DNA of 54,899 nt from Verrucomicrobiota bacterium (GCA_018898455.1 JAHIJO010000041.1:1-54899); one strand, 5' to 3'. Shown: positions 34,890 through 44,338, counted from the stretch's first letter. The notes: generated by a model from the sequence alone, not told the origin. Translations and numbers: made by a program.

Positions 34890-34921
34890 GCAAAGCGGGA
34901 GCGCCGGCCTGCCCGCACTCC
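34890..34921. repeat. 32-bp dispersed repeat, copy 1
   Basis: An exact 32-base match, beginning GCAAAGCGGGAGCGCC, to 36180-36211. Both copies are followed by TATAGTT after one or two bases. It lies in the gap between priA and yjbQ, directly beside the end of yjbQ. Confidence 0.75.
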
Positions 34922-34927
34922 ATATAG

Positions 34928-35344
34928 TTATTCTCCGATGATCTTGACCAGGACGCGTTTGCGGCGGCGGCCGTCGAACTCGCCGTAGAAAATCTGTTCC
35001 CAGGGTCCGAAGTCAAGTTTGCCGCCGGTCACAGCCACCACGACTTCACGGCCCATGATCGTCCGCTTGAGATGGGCATCGGCATTATCCTCGGCGCCGT
35101 TGTGCCGGTATTGGGAATAAGGCTTCTCCGGCGCCAGTTTTTCAAGCCACTTCTCGAAATCCAAGTGCAGGCCGCCTTCGTCGTCGTTGATAAAAACGCC
35201 GGCCGTTATATGCATCGCGTTAACCAGGATGAGGCCCTCTTTAATTCCACTCACTTTAAGACATTCTTCGACCTGCGGTGTGATATTGACAAACGCGCGG
35301 CGGGACGGCGTCTCAAACCATAATTCCTTGCGATACGATTTCAT
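34928..35344 (-). CDS. yjbQ: YjbQ family protein (UPF0047, secondary thiamine-phosphate synthase)
   Basis: A 138-residue protein of the YjbQ/UPF0047 family. Conserved histidine motifs are visible in [15 protein letters not shown] and [20 protein letters not shown], followed by [18 protein letters not shown]. Members show weak thiamine-phosphate synthase activity in E. coli, but the true role is open. AGGAG precedes the ATG. The 32-bp repeat lies just behind the stop codon. Confidence 0.9.
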   Translation of the reverse strand: MKSYRKELWFETPSRRAFVNITPQVEECLKVSGIKEGLILVNAMHITAGVFINDDEGGLHLDFEKWLEKLAPEKPYSQYRHNGAEDNADAHLKRTIMGREVVVAVTGGKLDFGPWEQIFYGEFDGRRRKRVLVKIIGE

Positions 35345-35507
35345 GCGATAATCTCCTGCCTTAATGTATTAATGAAATCAGTTTGCTATTATCCGATCCG
35401 CCGCGCAAGTGTAAACTCATAAAGGTATTATAAAGCCGCACAAGCCATCGGAAGCGAACACGGTGCCCCGCCCCCAATGGCGCCGTTGGATCAAGAGGAA
35501 AAGAAAA

Positions 35508-35843
35508 ATGACATCCTCGACGCTTGGCGCAAGCACTTTGCAGGTTGAAGTAACTAATATCGATCGCTTCGGCTTTTGGCTTTTGGTCGAAGACAGGGAA
35601 TATTTCCTGCCCTATGAGGACTTTCCTTGGTTTCGAAAAGCAACGGTGGATCAGATTCTAGACGTGCAGTTGCTCCACGGAGATCATCTTTTTTGGCCAA
35701 CCATCGACGTTGATCTCTGCCTTGACTCTCTGGCCCAGCCTGAAGCGTTCCCATTGATCTACAAATCATCGAAACGGGCATTCAGACACCCGGAAGATTG
35801 CTCTTGCGATTCTGATCGTAAAGCGATCGCAGGCGCTCCTTAA
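35508..35843 (+). CDS. DUF2442 domain protein
   Basis: A 111-residue protein whose core, FGFWLLVEDREYFLPYEDFPWFRKA through HGDHLFWPTIDVDLCLDSL, matches DUF2442. GAGGAAAAG precedes ATG 35508; the frame opens at 35463 without homology. Such proteins often pair with DUF4160 proteins in toxin-antitoxin-like loci. No DUF4160 partner is visible here, so this is either an orphan or a stand-alone form. The last 30 residues are unlike the family and may be altered. Confidence 0.75.
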   Translation: MTSSTLGASTLQVEVTNIDRFGFWLLVEDREYFLPYEDFPWFRKATVDQILDVQLLHGDHLFWPTIDVDLCLDSLAQPEAFPLIYKSSKRAFRHPEDCSCDSDRKAIAGAP

Positions 35844-36179
35844 GGCAGCGCGTCGCTTCTTGGCCTATTACACAAGCGGGAATAACCTGTGATAACAGGC
35901 AGGGAAGGTCAGATGCTCGCTGATATGCAGGGGGAAACAACGGCCCCTGCTGGAGTAACGGAACGCGCCTGGATTGTTTTTTTTGAACTTGTCGTCCGGT
36001 TGGGTAAGTAAGTGTTATGATCGAAAAAATGAACAATAAACTCGTTTGTCGGGGGATTACAAAATGAGCAGAAGATATTTAAAATTTCCTGTTAGATGCA
36101 CTTATCCCCAAAGCGGGGCGGGATTTTCATAGCAGGCTGCCTGCCCGAGCTCGGCCAGGGATCTGCCTGGGCGGAGAAA

Positions 36180-36211
36180 GCAAAGCGGGAGCGCCGGCCT
36201 GCCCGCACTCC
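36180..36211. repeat. 32-bp dispersed repeat, copy 2
   Basis: Identical over 32 bases to 34890-34921 and followed by TATAGTT. Confidence 0.75.
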
Positions 36212-36336
36212 TATAGTTTTTTGCCGTCCGTCAGCCGATGGACCTTGCGGCCGCCGGGACTCATGGCCACCTCCCCTGTTACGAAAATAAAAACCATAGT
36301 CGGGATTCCGCCGGTGGCGGAACAGCCTCTGGCTGG

Positions 36337-36359
36337 ACGCCTGCTATTTTTCAGGAGAG
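36337..36359. repeat. dispersed Shine-Dalgarno-bearing repeat, copy 2
   Basis: Matches 8954-8975 apart from one inserted T. Here it is not followed by a gene on the plus strand. Confidence 0.55.
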
Positions 36360-36383
36360 GTTTTTGCAGTGGCGCCGGTTGGG

Positions 36384-37535
36384 CTATTTCAATTTTTCGG
36401 TTTTGGAAAAATTGCGTTCCAAACCGAACGCCAGGAACAAGTCTTCATCCGTGACGGGCTTGCCATTTTTGACCAGGCCCACGATATCTTCCGCCAAACC
36501 GGGACCGAGCATAAAACCCTGGCCGCACATGCCCACTGCATAGTGGTAGCCGGCAGGTTCCCTGGCGCTGCCGACAATGGGATTACCGTCGGTCGTTTGG
36601 GGATAGAGGCCGCGCCATGTCCGGCGCACCCGGATGTTCGCCAATCGCGGCAGCAGGTCCACCAATTTGCGTGCCACAAGCGGCAGAAAGGAACTCGTGG
36701 CTTCCCGGTTTATACCGGGAAAGAGCGGATCCGGCGTCAAACAAAACTCGATACGGTTTTCCGAGTTCTGGAAGAAATAGCTGTTCTTTCCGCCCGGAGT
36801 GGGCCGGATATCCACTATCATCGGATCGAAAAGATGTTCCACCGGCTCGGTGATTCCGGCCTCATGGGAGTCCGGAAACACCGGCAACTCCAGGCCCACG
36901 AGACGCCCCATCTCGCTCGCCGCCGCACCCGCGGCGTTGAGTACGTGCCGCGCAGGGTAACAGCCTTTGTCGGTTTTAACGGCCTGAACCCGGCCTTGCT
37001 TTGTCTCGATGCCGGTTACGATTTCCTGGAACTTGAATTCCGCGCCGGCCCGGCCAGCCGCGAAATAAAATGCGCTCGCGCAGCGCAATGGGGAAACATT
37101 GATATCCTCGGGCGAATAAACGCCGCCGCGCAAACCTTCCTCGCGGATACCGGGCACAAGCGCTTTAACCTGGTCACCGGCAATCCAGTTGATGTTGAGG
37201 CCATGTGACTTCTGGATTTTGAGCAAGCCCTTGAGAAGCTCCTCATCCTCGGAACGATACGCCACGAACAGGTAGCCGCCTTGCCGGAAGCCCAGGTCGT
37301 CGCCCTCGCGCTGCTGCCATTCGGTGAAGATCTTGATGGAGCGAAGGCAGATACGGATCTTGGTCGGATCCGAATGGGTGGCTCGCACGCCGCCGATGGC
37401 GCGTTTGTGATCGCCCTGCCCGGGAGATGCGCACCGGTCGAGAACAAGAGTAGCCAGCCCCTGTCTGGCAGCCACTAACGCGGTGGGCAGACCGATCGAA
37501 CCGGCGCCGATGATTACGAGATCATAGGTTTTCAC
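36384..37535 (-). CDS. DAO-type FAD-dependent oxidoreductase, likely catalytic subunit of a proline-type dehydrogenase
   Basis: A 383-residue D-amino-acid-oxidase-fold flavoprotein. The N-terminus has the FAD motif LVIIGAGSIGLPTALVAARQ, then the HKRAIGGVRATHSDP stretch, with a C-terminal TDGNPIVGSA and GMCGQGFMLGPGLAEDI. These traits match the catalytic (beta) subunits of archaeal and bacterial dye-linked proline and hydroxyproline dehydrogenases. I choose GTG 37535 as the start: it overlaps the stop of the upstream gene by four bases (GTGA) and has AAGGAG upstream; the open frame to 37802 is the antisense-free shadow of that gene. It likely oxidises the amino acid and passes electrons to the fused partner. 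Confidence 0.85.
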   Translation of the reverse strand: MKTYDLVIIGAGSIGLPTALVAARQGLATLVLDRCASPGQGDHKRAIGGVRATHSDPTKIRICLRSIKIFTEWQQREGDDLGFRQGGYLFVAYRSEDEELLKGLLKIQKSHGLNINWIAGDQVKALVPGIREEGLRGGVYSPEDINVSPLRCASAFYFAAGRAGAEFKFQEIVTGIETKQGRVQAVKTDKGCYPARHVLNAAGAAASEMGRLVGLELPVFPDSHEAGITEPVEHLFDPMIVDIRPTPGGKNSYFFQNSENRIEFCLTPDPLFPGINREATSSFLPLVARKLVDLLPRLANIRVRRTWRGLYPQTTDGNPIVGSAREPAGYHYAVGMCGQGFMLGPGLAEDIVGLVKNGKPVTDEDLFLAFGLERNFSKTEKLK

Positions 37536-40500
37536 GCCTGCTCTCCTTGTCCGGAATTTGACTGGACGCCTGCAAACAGCCCCAACGGCACCTCGGTCGT
37601 CAAGGGCCGCTCGGTGAAGTCTGTGATCTCCGATGCCGGCACACCTTCGCGGCGGAATATCGAGCGGATCAGCGGTCCGCAAGTTTTGCCACCGCACGCT
37701 CCCAAGCCGACCTTGAACATGGCCTTGAGCAGGTTCATATCGCGTACACCGGCGCGGATTGCGTTGCGAATCTGACCCAAAGTCACCCGCTCGCAGCGGC
37801 AAACCACCACGTCATCATCTGATTTCGGCGGTAGTACCGTGCTGATGGGATTGGACACAGCTTCATCCTGGACACGAACGCCTGCCACCCGGGTTGCCAC
37901 ACCGGCCGCGACTTCGAGCGTAACCAGAACCGTATGCTCGTACGCACAAGGAATATTATGGGTCGCGGATAAGAGGTTTTCGCAGTACACGCCGCAACCG
38001 AGGCAGCGTTCAGCTTCCTGTACCGCCGCATCTTCGGTCAAGGTGGCGACAATTTCCGCAAAGCCGGCGGCGCGCTCTTTAGGCGCCAGGATACCCGGAT
38101 TGGAGCGTGGTTGCCTGACTGCTCCTTCCGGGGCCATGGACTTGGAGGATGCGGGCATTCCCGGCCGGCGACCATGGGACAGGTCAATGCCACGCAGGTG
38201 GCGATCTATTGATTCGGCCGCGCGCTTACCTGCGCCAAAGCCATCGACCACGGTAGCCGGCCCCGTGACCACATCACCTCCCGCAAATACGCCGGGCACA
38301 TTTGTGGCTTGGGTAACGGGGTCAATCAAAATGGTTTTCGATCGGCCGACCTCGATTTCCGCGGCCAATTCACGGAGATCTGCAGCTTGTCCCACCGCAG
38401 GGATCACGAATTCCACTGCGATGCTAAACTCCGTTCCGGCAATGGGTACAGGTCGCCGGCGGCCGGAAGCATCCGGCTCGCCCAGCTTCATCCGGTTACA
38501 AACCAGCCGCGCCACCTTGCCGTTTTCCCCTTCGATCCTTACCGGCGCAGAGAGAAACTCAAAGACAACGCCCTCGGTTTCGGCGTCTGCGATTTCCTCC
38601 GCATGCGCCGGCATTTCCGCGCGCGAACGGCGATATACAACGCGTACCTCTTGCGCGCCCAGGCGGAGCGCAACGCGGGCAGTGTCCAAGGCCGAATTGC
38701 CGCCCCCAATTACGGCCACTGATCCGGATAATTTCAGGGGCAGATCAGCATTCGCGTTCCGGAGGAAAGCAAGTGCGCCAATTACATTCTCCAAATCCTC
38801 GCCGGGAACGCCGAGTCGCGCCGCCAGCGGAGCGCCGGTCGCAAGATAGACGGATTGGTAATCGGTTGGAAGCAGTTCCCTGATGCTTTTCACCCGGCGG
38901 CCGGTCAAAATCTTGACGCCACGTTCCTGGAGACAGCGTAGATCCCAATCCAAAATGCGATCCGGCAAACGATAGGCGGGAATACCATACCGTAGAATGC
39001 CGCCGGCCAGGGGCGCCGATTCGAAAACCGTCACGGCATAGCCGCGATTTAAAAGCTCGTTGGCGCAGGCAAGCCCGGACGGGCCCGAGCCGACTACCGC
39101 CACGCGTTCCTGACGAGTCACAGGCACCGGACGAATCGGTTCGTTCCTTGCCATGCACCAGTCGGTCACAAACCTCTTGAGCGCCAGGACGGATACCGGC
39201 TCGTCAACATCCGCACGGGCACAGTTCTCTTCACACGGATGGTAACAAACCCGGCCGCACACGCCGGCCAGAGGCAGGTCCTCGCGTAAAAGATTCGCGG
39301 CTTGTCCGAATTTCCGTTTTCGAATAAGCTCGATGTAACCTTGGGCACGCACACCAGCCGGACAGGCGGCGCTGCATGGTGCGCGGGCCGATTTTTCAAG
39401 AACTCTTACCACTTTGCCATTGCCAAGCGCTTCCCCTTTTTGACCGACCACGGGAAGCAAATCGCCGATCTTAAGGCGGGCGGGAAAGTCGAAGGGCATG
39501 GTAACCAGACTCCGGCCGCCGGCCTGGCCGCGCAGATCTACAAGGGTTATCGCCAATCCGGGACAAGCCGCCACGCACTTACCGCAGGCCCGGCATGGGC
39601 CAATAACCTCCGCACGCGGCAGGATGTCGCCTTCCTTTGGCATCTTGATTCCACCCAGGGGGCAAACCATCGCACAGGGATTGCAAGGAATAGTCTCCAG
39701 GCACCGAATTATGGGAAAAACTTCGGCGCCGATCGGCGCGCCTGTGATCGTCAGGTTCTCGCGTCCCGGCTTGGACTTTAGAATCTTGATCATTTCCTGC
39801 CAGCGGGCCGGGACTTCCACGGGCCGGCCTTGTTTGCGAGCGATCTGGCGGCCGGCCAGCCGGCCGCTGAACATGGCGGCCGATGCTTCCGCGATATCTT
39901 CAGCGTCACCAGCCGTGTGCACATCAAAGTCGAACCGGCGCGCCGCTTTGTAAAGTTCGTTCACTGACTCCAAGCCCACAGCCAGGAGCAGGGTGTCGCA
40001 AGCATAGGTCCGGCAGGTTTCAGGTTTGATGTTCCACCGCGCATCCACTCCGGCCACGGTGACCGATTCCAAGGCATCCCGGCCATTGGCACAGACCACG
40101 GTGGTACCGGTGTGAATTGGCACACCGAATCGCCGGATCTTGTCCGCATGCACCCAGTAACCGCCAACTTCCGGCAGGCCTTCGATCAGTCCCACGACCT
40201 GAATGCCGGCTTGCAGAGCATGATAAGCCGCAATCAGGCCGACGTTGCCGCCGCCCACGATGAAGAGCCGCTCGGACGGCTTGACAAGATCACGGTTGAG
40301 CAACGTCTGAAACGCACCGGCCCCGTAAACTCCCGGGAGTTCACAACCGGGGAAGAAAAGCGCTTTTTCGCGTGCACCGGTGGCCACGAGGAGACTGCGT
40401 GGCGCAACCAGCAAGTAACGGCTGTTGTTTTCCACCAAGCCAACCTTGCCGTCGGAATATATCCCAACGGCCGTGGTGGAAGTCATGGTTTGAATGGACG

Positions 40501-41077
40501 GACGCTTCGCCACTTCCGCAGCCAGCAGCGCGGCGATGTTCATGCCGCGAGTCCCGGCAAAACATTCATCAACCGAGCCGAAAAACTGATGGGTCTGGAG
40601 TACCAGCTTGCCACCCAGTCGATCCTTGTCGTCCGCCAGAACCACGACCAACCCGGCGTCGGCAGCCTCGATGGCAGCACCCAATCCGGCAGGCCCAGCT
40701 CCGATAATCAGGAGGTCGCACGATCGCTGTTCGATGTCGGTAAAGGCAATCGCCTCGCGCGCAAGCAGCGGCGCTTGCGGCAGATTTACCAGTTTGTGGA
40801 TCCGCATGCCGGTCCGGACCGGAGTCATACAAGCCTTGACCGCGTGCCCGTTGGCGATTATCAGACATTGGGCGCATTGGCCGTTGGCGCAAAAGAGGCC
40901 TTGCGGAGTCTGGTCCGCAGGATGGAGGCCAAAAGTTCTGATACCGTGGGCAAAAAGGGCGCTGGCAATCATCTCGCCCGGACGCGCCGTGAACGATTGG
41001 CCCTCGAAGAAAAAGGGAATCGCCTTCGAGGCATCATCGGGAACTTCGAGAATGGGATGAAACTTCACGCGAGCCAT
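37532..41077 (-). CDS. 1181-residue fused electron-transfer flavoprotein (HcnA/B-like, ferredoxin, GltD-like and BFD-like)
   Basis: One polypeptide with five modules. Residues 15-95: a [2Fe-2S] ferredoxin-like domain (Cys63, Cys68, Cys71, Cys83). 118-430: FAD/NAD disulfide-reductase fold (DLLIIGAGPAGLGAAIEA, LFIVGGGNVGLIAA). 455-515: ferredoxin-like 4Fe-4S region (CNPCAMVCP and CRACGKCVAACP). 560-1035: GltD-like half with its N-terminal cysteines (Cys568, 572, 607, 611, 615, 619), FAD motif VVGSGPSGLACANEL and NAD(P) motif AVIGGGNSALDTARVA. 1090-1140: BFD-like [2Fe-2S] (Cys1093, 1095, 1128, 1133). It resembles the alpha, gamma and delta parts of proline dehydrogenase complexes plus a GltD-like module. 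GGAGG precedes the ATG. It would carry electrons from the DAO subunit to NAD(P) or ferredoxin. Confidence 0.87.
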   Translation of the reverse strand: MARVKFHPILEVPDDASKAIPFFFEGQSFTARPGEMIASALFAHGIRTFGLHPADQTPQGLFCANGQCAQCLIIANGHAVKACMTPVRTGMRIHKLVNLPQAPLLAREAIAFTDIEQRSCDLLIIGAGPAGLGAAIEAADAGLVVVLADDKDRLGGKLVLQTHQFFGSVDECFAGTRGMNIAALLAAEVAKRPSIQTMTSTTAVGIYSDGKVGLVENNSRYLLVAPRSLLVATGAREKALFFPGCELPGVYGAGAFQTLLNRDLVKPSERLFIVGGGNVGLIAAYHALQAGIQVVGLIEGLPEVGGYWVHADKIRRFGVPIHTGTTVVCANGRDALESVTVAGVDARWNIKPETCRTYACDTLLLAVGLESVNELYKAARRFDFDVHTAGDAEDIAEASAAMFSGRLAGRQIARKQGRPVEVPARWQEMIKILKSKPGRENLTITGAPIGAEVFPIIRCLETIPCNPCAMVCPLGGIKMPKEGDILPRAEVIGPCRACGKCVAACPGLAITLVDLRGQAGGRSLVTMPFDFPARLKIGDLLPVVGQKGEALGNGKVVRVLEKSARAPCSAACPAGVRAQGYIELIRKRKFGQAANLLREDLPLAGVCGRVCYHPCEENCARADVDEPVSVLALKRFVTDWCMARNEPIRPVPVTRQERVAVVGSGPSGLACANELLNRGYAVTVFESAPLAGGILRYGIPAYRLPDRILDWDLRCLQERGVKILTGRRVKSIRELLPTDYQSVYLATGAPLAARLGVPGEDLENVIGALAFLRNANADLPLKLSGSVAVIGGGNSALDTARVALRLGAQEVRVVYRRSRAEMPAHAEEIADAETEGVVFEFLSAPVRIEGENGKVARLVCNRMKLGEPDASGRRRPVPIAGTEFSIAVEFVIPAVGQAADLRELAAEIEVGRSKTILIDPVTQATNVPGVFAGGDVVTGPATVVDGFGAGKRAAESIDRHLRGIDLSHGRRPGMPASSKSMAPEGAVRQPRSNPGILAPKERAAGFAEIVATLTEDAAVQEAERCLGCGVYCENLLSATHNIPCAYEHTVLVTLEVAAGVATRVAGVRVQDEAVSNPISTVLPPKSDDDVVVCRCERVTLGQIRNAIRAGVRDMNLLKAMFKVGLGACGGKTCGPLIRSIFRREGVPASEITDFTERPLTTEVPLGLFAGVQSNSGQGEQA

Positions 41078-42713
41078 GGTCGGAGGCCTCCATAAACGGA
41101 TACCGGTGATCAGTCGCCGGACAAAACGCTTCCTTGATGGTACGTGGGCTGGTCCAACGAAGCAGATTCAGGAAAGAACCGGCCTTGTCGTTCGTGCCCG
41201 AAGCGCGAGCCCCGCCGAACGGTTGTTGGCCCACCACGGCGCCGGTAGGCTTGTCGTTGATATAAAAATTACCGGCGGCATGGCGCAGGGTGTCGGCGGC
41301 CAAGGCAATCGCGTTCCGGTCCCTGGCGAAAACGGCGCCGGTCAGGGCGTAATCGGACGTCCGGTCGCACAGGCGCAAAATATCCTTGTACTTGTTGTCG
41401 GCGTAAACGTAGATCGTGAGAACTGGTCCGAAGATTTCTTCGCACATGGTAACGCAAGCCGGATCCTTGGTGACAATCACGGTCGGCTCGATAAAATAGC
41501 CGTGCGTCTTGTCTGCCTTGCCGCCAAAAATGATCCTGGCATTTGCCGATTTCCGCGCCCGCTCGATATAAGCAACGATGCGGTCGAAAGCCTCCTCGCT
41601 GATTACCGCATTCATGAAGTGCCGGAAATCGCGAACATCGCCGAGTGTGATGACCGACAATGCGGCCAACATCTTTTCCCGGATGCTTTTCCAAAGCGAA
41701 GCCGGCACATACATCCGCGAGGCCGCGGAACATTTCTGCCCCTGGTACTCAAAGGCGCCGCGCACCGCCCCGGTCGCCACTTCCTCGACATCCGCCGAGG
41801 CGTGGACCACAATGAAGTCTTTGCCGCCGGTTTCACCGACGAGACGGGGATAGGTGCGATAATTGCCGATATTGTCGCCAATGCGTGTCCAGATGCTGCG
41901 AAACGTGGCCGTGCCGCCGGTGAAGTGGATGCCGGCCAGATGCCGGTTGGCCAGCACCGGATCGCAGACTTCCGCCCCCGGGCCGGGCAGAAAATTAATA
42001 ACGCCCGGCGGCAGACCCGCCTCCGTAAAAAGATTCATCAGATGATAAGCCGACAGCACCGCCTCTGAAGACGGCTTCCACAGCACCACGTTGCCCATGA
42101 GAGCCGGGGCGGCGGGCAGGTTGCCGGCAATAGCGGTGAAATTGAACGGGGTGATAGCGAACACGAAGCCTTCGAGCGGACGGTAATCGACCCGGTTCCA
42201 AATGCCCCGGGCGTTGCAGGGCGGCTGATCCCGGTAGATTTGCTGCATATACCAGACATTGAACCGGAGAAAATCAGCCATCTCGCAGGCGGAATCAATC
42301 TCCGCCTGAAAAACATTCTTGCTCTGGTTGAGCATGGTGGCGGCATTGAGGATATACCGATATTTGGTAGAGATAAGTTCCGCCGCTTTTAAAAAGATAG
42401 CCGCCCGGTCCTCCCAGCACAGATTTCCCCAGTCCGTTCCGGCCTGTAACGCCGCGTCAATAGCCCTGGCCACCTCGCCTCGCCCGGCCACGGAACGCGT
42501 GGCCAGGACATGTCTGTGCTCATGCGGGCAAACCGCTTTTGCGGTCCGCGTGGTCCGAACTTCGCGGCCGCCGATGATCAAGGGAATGTCGAGCTTGCGA
42601 TTGTACTGCGCTTCGAGTTCGCCGTGAATCTGGCTGCACTCAGGTGAGCCGGGGGCATAGGAATAAACCGGTTCGTTGAAGATTTTGGGCATTTGCAGAA
42701 TCGCGTTATCCAT
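41034..42713 (-). CDS. pruA: 1-pyrroline-5-carboxylate dehydrogenase
   Basis: An aldehyde dehydrogenase of the P5CDH (ALDH4) type, 559 residues. Catalytic residues are Glu294 (VGETGGKD) and Cys328 (YQGQKCSAASR); the substrate-side blocks GFVFAITPFNFTAIAGNLP and QQPFGGARASGTNDKAG are typical. It turns glutamate semialdehyde into glutamate with NAD+, the second step of proline breakdown. AAAGGAAAG lies before the ATG. Its last 17 residues (after HRYPFM) extend beyond the normal family end and overlap the start of the next gene by 44 bp, so the original stop may have been lost, tightening translational coupling. Confidence 0.9.
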   Translation of the reverse strand: MDNAILQMPKIFNEPVYSYAPGSPECSQIHGELEAQYNRKLDIPLIIGGREVRTTRTAKAVCPHEHRHVLATRSVAGRGEVARAIDAALQAGTDWGNLCWEDRAAIFLKAAELISTKYRYILNAATMLNQSKNVFQAEIDSACEMADFLRFNVWYMQQIYRDQPPCNARGIWNRVDYRPLEGFVFAITPFNFTAIAGNLPAAPALMGNVVLWKPSSEAVLSAYHLMNLFTEAGLPPGVINFLPGPGAEVCDPVLANRHLAGIHFTGGTATFRSIWTRIGDNIGNYRTYPRLVGETGGKDFIVVHASADVEEVATGAVRGAFEYQGQKCSAASRMYVPASLWKSIREKMLAALSVITLGDVRDFRHFMNAVISEEAFDRIVAYIERARKSANARIIFGGKADKTHGYFIEPTVIVTKDPACVTMCEEIFGPVLTIYVYADNKYKDILRLCDRTSDYALTGAVFARDRNAIALAADTLRHAAGNFYINDKPTGAVVGQQPFGGARASGTNDKAGSFLNLLRWTSPRTIKEAFCPATDHRYPFMEASDHGSREVSSHSRSSR

Positions 42714-42804
42714 GTGACTTTCCTTTCGTATCCGTAAAAGACAGATATATACCTAAAGGGCAAAGAAAAAACAAGTTCACGTTAACTTTTCACCTTGCCG
42801 GTCT

Positions 42805-44055
42805 TCACGCATATTCCGCGACCGTCTCCATGGTCATTTTTTCCCATTCCCACAGACGCCGGGGCTGATAACGGACCGTGCTGACATCCTTCAGGATCAC
42901 TTCAACGGCGCACCCGCGCGTCTGGTCCAGAACAGCTTTCAGATTCTGCCGGGCCAGTTGGAGATTCCAGGTGTCGGTCGCCAGGACAGCTGGATTCGGT
43001 TTATGCGAGAGCACATAGCGGCGGCCAACATTGTTAACCATTTTCTCGACGTTCGCCCAGGGGCTCATGGAAATTTTGCGAAGATTGGGCACGGATTCCA
43101 GGACATCCAGTTTGTTATGGAGCGGCTCGCAACAGCCGTAATAATTCAGGCCAAACCGCTTCAGCCAGCGCCGTTCATACTGGAGCGCGAACGCCTCGTG
43201 CATCTCCGGGGAAACATCCGAGAAAATCTGCGCCGTAGCGCATCCCCACTGGTCCACCGGCCGTACACGCTGGGGATTGAAATCCTTCCCGGGCAAGCCG
43301 TCGGTATAAGCGTACCCCCCCGACCCCACCCGGTAGTTACCGGCTCTGACCGACAGCACATTCAGCGTTTCCCACTGGTCCAACCGCGCGAGGTAGGCGT
43401 TGACCAGCCTGTCCATCGCCTGATGCACCAGTTCCGGCCGCAGAACCATATCCATCAGCGCCTCCTGAACATCCCACCACCGGATCAGTTCATCCCAGGG
43501 CGCAAACCAGGAATGGACAATGCCGCATTTCTCCACTGGCAGGATGTCGCCGATCAGTCCCGCCAGCGCCAGGTAATTCCGCTCGCTGGCTTCTGCATCA
43601 TACGTCAGGACCGGCGTCTTTATTTTTTCCAGGTCCTTTTCTTCCCGGATCTGGGAATGAAACTCCCGCGACACGATCCCGCTCTTTTCATCCTGCCGAA
43701 TGATCTTCACGTCCTCCTGGATGCCGAACCCGGTATCATGGATTACCAGCGGTGAATAATACCCCGGCGCCACGACCATGTCCCCGCGCAGGTGCTTCCA
43801 CTGGTAAAGAGTCAGTCGCAACTGGTTTTCGACACCCCGTGCAAACTCATGGGAAGTTTGCAGGGTCAATTCCCCGTTGACATCCATCTCATGCCAGGGA
43901 ATTTCGTTGATCCAGACCAGGGGTCGGACCGGCTCCCGCCGGTTCAGCCGGCGCCACAGTTCCGCGGTTTCCCCCTGGGCCGGCAAGGCGGCTATTTCCG
44001 CCGTCTGTTCCGCCAGCACCCTCAGAATCGACCGGTCTTTTTCGGGAATTTTCAT
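42805..44055 (-). CDS. uroporphyrinogen-decarboxylase-like protein (methyltransferase-type)
   Basis: A 416-residue UroD-superfamily protein of the group seen in anaerobes and PVC bacteria. Markers are REPVRPLVWINEIPW near the start, the FGLNYYGCCEPLHNKLDVL segment with its pair of cysteines, and RYVLSHKPNPAVL near the end. The Cys-rich block is a likely metal or substrate site as in MtaA/CmuA-like methyltransferases; the first UroD-like protein in this window (11916-13076) lacks it. It is divergent from a homocysteine methyltransferase 580 bp away, which makes a methyl-transfer role attractive. No corrinoid protein is in the window. Confidence 0.8.
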   Translation of the reverse strand: MKIPEKDRSILRVLAEQTAEIAALPAQGETAELWRRLNRREPVRPLVWINEIPWHEMDVNGELTLQTSHEFARGVENQLRLTLYQWKHLRGDMVVAPGYYSPLVIHDTGFGIQEDVKIIRQDEKSGIVSREFHSQIREEKDLEKIKTPVLTYDAEASERNYLALAGLIGDILPVEKCGIVHSWFAPWDELIRWWDVQEALMDMVLRPELVHQAMDRLVNAYLARLDQWETLNVLSVRAGNYRVGSGGYAYTDGLPGKDFNPQRVRPVDQWGCATAQIFSDVSPEMHEAFALQYERRWLKRFGLNYYGCCEPLHNKLDVLESVPNLRKISMSPWANVEKMVNNVGRRYVLSHKPNPAVLATDTWNLQLARQNLKAVLDQTRGCAVEVILKDVSTVRYQPRRLWEWEKMTMETVAEYA

Positions 44056-44338
44056 GGCGGCTCGTTGAACGGCGACATCTACTTAGAATATTCGTTTTAT
44101 GTAGCCAGCATTCTTTTGCCGTGTCTTTCCACTTCAATTTACATTTATGCAGAAACCTGCTAGAAAAGCAATCGTCATTTCGCGCGTGATATCCTGGAGA
44201 AATGAAAGCTTGCGGGATCTGGATCCATTTCGTAATATAACTAAGAAAAGGGAAACCACATGGGGAAATTCATCTGAGGGAACCTGTCCACTTGGCCCAC
44301 GCCTGTCGAGCGATCGTGACGATCATCGAGGATCCCAA

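Larger units (their letters stand above)
35844..36383. other. 540-bp intergenic region with repeats
   Basis: It holds the second copies of two dispersed repeats (36180-36211 and 36337-36359) and a GGGGGA-preceded 22-codon frame at 36064-36132 (MSRRYLKFPVRCTYPQSGAG) that looks like the start of a truncated gene. No other coding signal is apparent. It separates convergent genes, so it holds no obvious need for a promoter. Confidence 0.4.

Noticed and set aside
40112-41095. A 327-codon plus-strand frame, with similar ones at 33714-34748 and 37839-38849
   Set aside because: Antisense shadows of the fusion protein and of PriA. No start signals or motifs.
44147-44338. The open frame preceding the antitoxin tail as a complete antitoxin
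   Set aside because: Its sequence before the tail is unlike any antitoxin and starts in the promoter region of the divergent UroD-like gene; only the tail is supported.
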